Below, piece by piece: positions 62,292 to 64,000 of a stretch of 64,000 nt of DNA. Below the pieces are notes generated by a model, which did no database searches, was not told the origin of the DNA, and worked only from the letters and a program-made list of their open reading frames with translations. Made by a program: the position numbers and the translations under genes. The stretch is taken from assembly GCF_014281125.1 (NCBI RefSeq), contig NZ_JACOEA010000001.1, forward strand, positions 310,001 through 374,000, in the 5' to 3' direction. Source of the DNA: Lawsonibacter celer (GTDB lineage: Bacteria; Bacillota; Clostridia; Oscillospirales; Oscillospiraceae). Numbering within the stretch: position 1 is the stretch's first letter; every line of letters begins with the position of its first letter.

Positions 62292-62675
62292 ATGACGGGC
62301 TTTTGGATATTTATGCTGCTGATGACGCTGCTCATCCCGCTGACCATGCTGGGCTTTGGGATCGTCTTCCGCAGGTGGGCGCCCCGGGAGATCAACGGGG
62401 TTTTCGGTTATCGGACGCGCCGGTCCATGAAAAACCGGGAGACCTGGGCCTTTGCCCACGCCTGCTGCGGCAGGTGGTGGAGGAGGGCGGGGGCCCTGAT
62501 GCTGCCGCTTACCCTTGGGGCGATGCTCTTCTGCCTCGGACGGGGCGTTTCCTTCATTGGCATCTACAGCATGGCGGTGCTGGCGGTCCAGACCGCGGTG
62601 ATGATCGGCAGCATCTTTCCCGTAGAGGCCGCCCTCAGGCGGACCTTCGACGAAAACGGCAGGCGGAGATTTTGA
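62292..62675 (+). CDS. SdpI-family membrane protein
   Basis: 127 residues from ATG 62292 (GGAG seven bases upstream). Membrane segments at about 4-26, 65-82 and 88-108; the loop RRWAPREINGVFGYRTRRSM (about 27-46) followed by NRETWAFAHACCGR is the SdpI/YhfL signature. SdpI gives immunity to the SdpC toxin in Bacillus, but most homologues are of unknown role; no toxin gene is present. It is 21 nt after recN. Confidence 0.85.
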   Translation: MTGFWIFMLLMTLLIPLTMLGFGIVFRRWAPREINGVFGYRTRRSMKNRETWAFAHACCGRWWRRAGALMLPLTLGAMLFCLGRGVSFIGIYSMAVLAVQTAVMIGSIFPVEAALRRTFDENGRRRF

Positions 62676-62685
62676 GGAGGAGCCC

Positions 62686-62714
62686 TTGACAAACCCGCAG
62701 CCGGATATTATAAT
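62686..62714 (+). promoter_or_regulatory. Consensus promoter of the Tyr T-box transcript
   Basis: TTGACA (62686-62691), exactly 17 nt, TATAAT (62709-62714): a perfect sigma-A promoter. Transcription would start at about 62722. Confidence 0.9.
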
Positions 62715-62721
62715 GCACCTC

Positions 62722-62991
62722 GATATGACACTGCGATGAAAGGGAAGAGTAACCGGCCTGTGCCTGCACAGAGAGCCCCCGTTTGGGTGTAAGGGGGAGA
62801 GAGCAAGCCGGCGAATACCCCCAGGAGCAGCCGCCCGAACCGCCGATGGCGCAGTAGGGCTGTGTCGGGCGCGCCCGTTACAGCGCCGGAGTGTGTCGGC
62901 ACTCCCAAAGCCATGGGTCGTGAGAGCCATGGGAACCAGAGGTGGTACCGCGTATCAACGCCCTCTGTCCCTAGGGACAGAGGGCGTTTTT
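62722..62991 (+). promoter_or_regulatory. T-box riboswitch with Tyr specifier
   Basis: Leader with stem I (AGAGAGC and GGTGTAAGG-type loops around 62770-62800), specifier context GCGAATACCCCC with codon TAC (Tyr) at 62816-62818, and the T-box sequence AGGTGGTACCGCG (62940-62952), whose TGGT can pair with the ACCA end of uncharged tRNA-Tyr. The terminator follows at 62957-62991. Uncharged tRNA-Tyr should stabilise the antiterminator and allow transcription of the Cys-rich gene and tyrS. Confidence 0.95.
62957..62991 (+). terminator. T-box terminator
   Basis: AACGCCCTCTGTCCC/GGGACAGAGGGCGTT stem followed by TTT; the alternative fold with the T-box element disrupts it. Confidence 0.9.
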
Positions 62992-63024
62992 GCAAGCAAT
63001 CTGCAGAGGGAAAGGAAGATTACC

Positions 63025-63438
63025 GTGACGAGAGAAGAGCGAAAAGAGGCGGCTGTGGGATACCATGCCCAAGGCTATAATTGCTGCCAGAGTGTGCTGC
63101 TCGCCTGCCGCGACCTAACTGGAATGGATGAGGGGATGGCGGTGGCTTTGGGATATGGCTTTGGAAGCGGTATGCACTGCGGCGAGGTATGCGGGGCGGC
63201 GACCGGCGGGTTGATGGCCATCGGCGCTTGCATGCCGGAGGGGAGCCTCCAGATCAACAAGCCCAGGGCCCGGGCAGCAGCCCAGGAGTTCGAGGGGCAA
63301 TTCCGGGAACAGTTTGGTACGCTGCTCTGCCGCGAGATCCTGCGCAGCAACGGAAAACGGATCTGTGATGCCTGTATTTCCAGCGGGGTGGACGGGGTTG
63401 AACAGATTGCAGAAAGAGTAAAACGAGGAGACGAGTAA
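63025..63438 (+). CDS. C_GCAxxG_C_C family redox-type protein
   Basis: 137 residues from GTG 63025 (AAAGGAAG upstream). Family cysteines: [11 protein letters not shown] near the N-terminus (about 18-28), [20 protein letters not shown] (about 49-68; the C-GCAxxG element), and CDACI near the C-terminus. These small proteins are probably redox or metal proteins of unknown function. It stands between the Tyr T-box and tyrS, with a 2-nt gap to tyrS, so it is under T-box control. Confidence 0.85.
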   Translation: MTREERKEAAVGYHAQGYNCCQSVLLACRDLTGMDEGMAVALGYGFGSGMHCGEVCGAATGGLMAIGACMPEGSLQINKPRARAAAQEFEGQFREQFGTLLCREILRSNGKRICDACISSGVDGVEQIAERVKRGDE

Positions 63439-63440
63439 AG

Positions 63441-64000
63441 ATGACGGTTTACGAGGAATTAAAGGCCAGAGGGCTGATTGCCCAGGTTACCAATGAGGAA
63501 GAGATATCCAGGATGATTAATGAGGGCAAGGCGGTATTCTATATCGGCTTTGACCCCACGGCAGATTCCCTTCATGTGGGCCACTTCATGGCTCTGTGTC
63601 TGATGAAGCGCCTGCAGATGGCGGGCAACCGGCCGATTGCCTTGATCGGAGGCGGCACCGGCATGGTGGGGGATCCCTCCGGCCGCTCTGATATGCGCCA
63701 GATGATGACACCCGAGACCATTCAGCATAACTGTGACTGTTTTAAAAAGCAGATGGAGCGTTTTATCGAATTTGGGGACGGCAAGGCGATGATGCTCAAT
63801 AACGCGGACTGGCTCCTCAAGCTCAACTATGTGGAGTTGCTTCGTGAGGTGGGCGCCTGCTTTTCCGTGAATAACATGCTGCGGGCGGAGTGCTATAAGC
63901 AGCGCATGGAGAAGGGCCTGAGCTTCCTGGAGTTCAACTATATGATCATGCAGTCCTACGATTTTTACCACATGTTCCAGCACTACGGCTGCAACATGCA
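63441..64000 (+). CDS. tyrS: Tyrosyl-tRNA synthetase (partial, cut by window end)
   Basis: First 186 residues. [20 protein letters not shown] (about 34-53) holds the HIGH-class motif [24 protein letters not shown] and MLNNADWL follow, and [15 protein letters not shown] near the end is the tyrosine-binding region. The KMSKS motif and S4 domain lie outside the window. GAGGAGACGAG precedes the ATG. The upstream T-box specifier TAC agrees with the product. Confidence 0.96.
   Translation, partial: MTVYEELKARGLIAQVTNEEEISRMINEGKAVFYIGFDPTADSLHVGHFMALCLMKRLQMAGNRPIALIGGGTGMVGDPSGRSDMRQMMTPETIQHNCDCFKKQMERFIEFGDGKAMMLNNADWLLKLNYVELLREVGACFSVNNMLRAECYKQRMEKGLSFLEFNYMIMQSYDFYHMFQHYGCNM

Overview
The window looks like a chromosome segment of a GC-rich, spore-forming, strictly anaerobic member of the Clostridia, probably Oscillospiraceae (Flavonifractor/Intestinimonas-like). 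This is inferred from a complete spoIIIAA-AH operon, a SleL-like LysM/GH18 cortex enzyme, GTP-type PEP carboxykinase, a ferredoxin-linked 2-oxoacid oxidoreductase, a formate-THF/FchA/FolD one-carbon module, a Tyr T-box and a ZTP riboswitch. No taxonomic marker such as 16S rRNA is present.

Layout. 1-560: AT-rich debris of a foreign element. 558-3890 (minus): one-carbon operon fhs-fchA-folD under a ZTP riboswitch. 4021-4097: tRNA-Arg(ACG), followed by a graveyard (4450-7112) of a broken S8 protease/S-layer gene, a serine-recombinase tail and a 5'-truncated nitrite/sulfite reductase with an amber stop. 7246-11332: divergent FadR-type regulator and a P-loop ATPase plus four-subunit 2-oxoacid:ferredoxin oxidoreductase operon. 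11483-21709: IclR regulator, FAH-family hydratase (divergent), acylating acetaldehyde dehydrogenase, 4-hydroxy-2-oxovalerate aldolase, IlvD/Edd dehydratase, GntP permease, CoA-disulfide-reductase-like flavoprotein and a two-subunit CoA-transferase-like enzyme. This accessory catabolic island is the most interesting part of the window.

21800-34200 (mostly minus): potD remnant, two tiny paralogous genes behind a structured leader, SleL-like and amidase cell-wall enzymes, CarD regulator, pckA, rsmA, DegV, and the housekeeping operon ylxM-ffh-rpsP-khpA-rimM-trmD. 34291-41373: a 2360-residue NdvB-like cyclic beta-1,2-glucan synthase. 41480-45123: two M16 peptidase homologues and lgt. 45319-50093: spoIIIA operon. 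50145-64000: MATE exporter, Asp23, nusB, a TsaD-like gene, xseAB, ispA, a divergent PAP2 gene, dxs, tlyA, nadK, argR, recN, then a Tyr T-box driving a Cys-rich protein and tyrS (cut by the window end).

How they work together. The island can be read as a route in which GntP imports a sugar acid, the IlvD/Edd dehydratase makes a 2-oxo-3-deoxy acid (for a 5-deoxypentonate this would be exactly 4-hydroxy-2-oxovalerate), the aldolase gives pyruvate and acetaldehyde, and acetaldehyde dehydrogenase gives acetyl-CoA. The hydratase would feed 2-oxopent-4-enoate into the same point. Paired palindromes in the divergent hydratase/dehydrogenase intergenic region suggest joint control by the nearby IclR protein. 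The FolD here lacks cyclohydrolase residues while a separate FchA sits beside it, suggesting a division of labour. All functional statements rest on reading motifs by eye; no database search was run.
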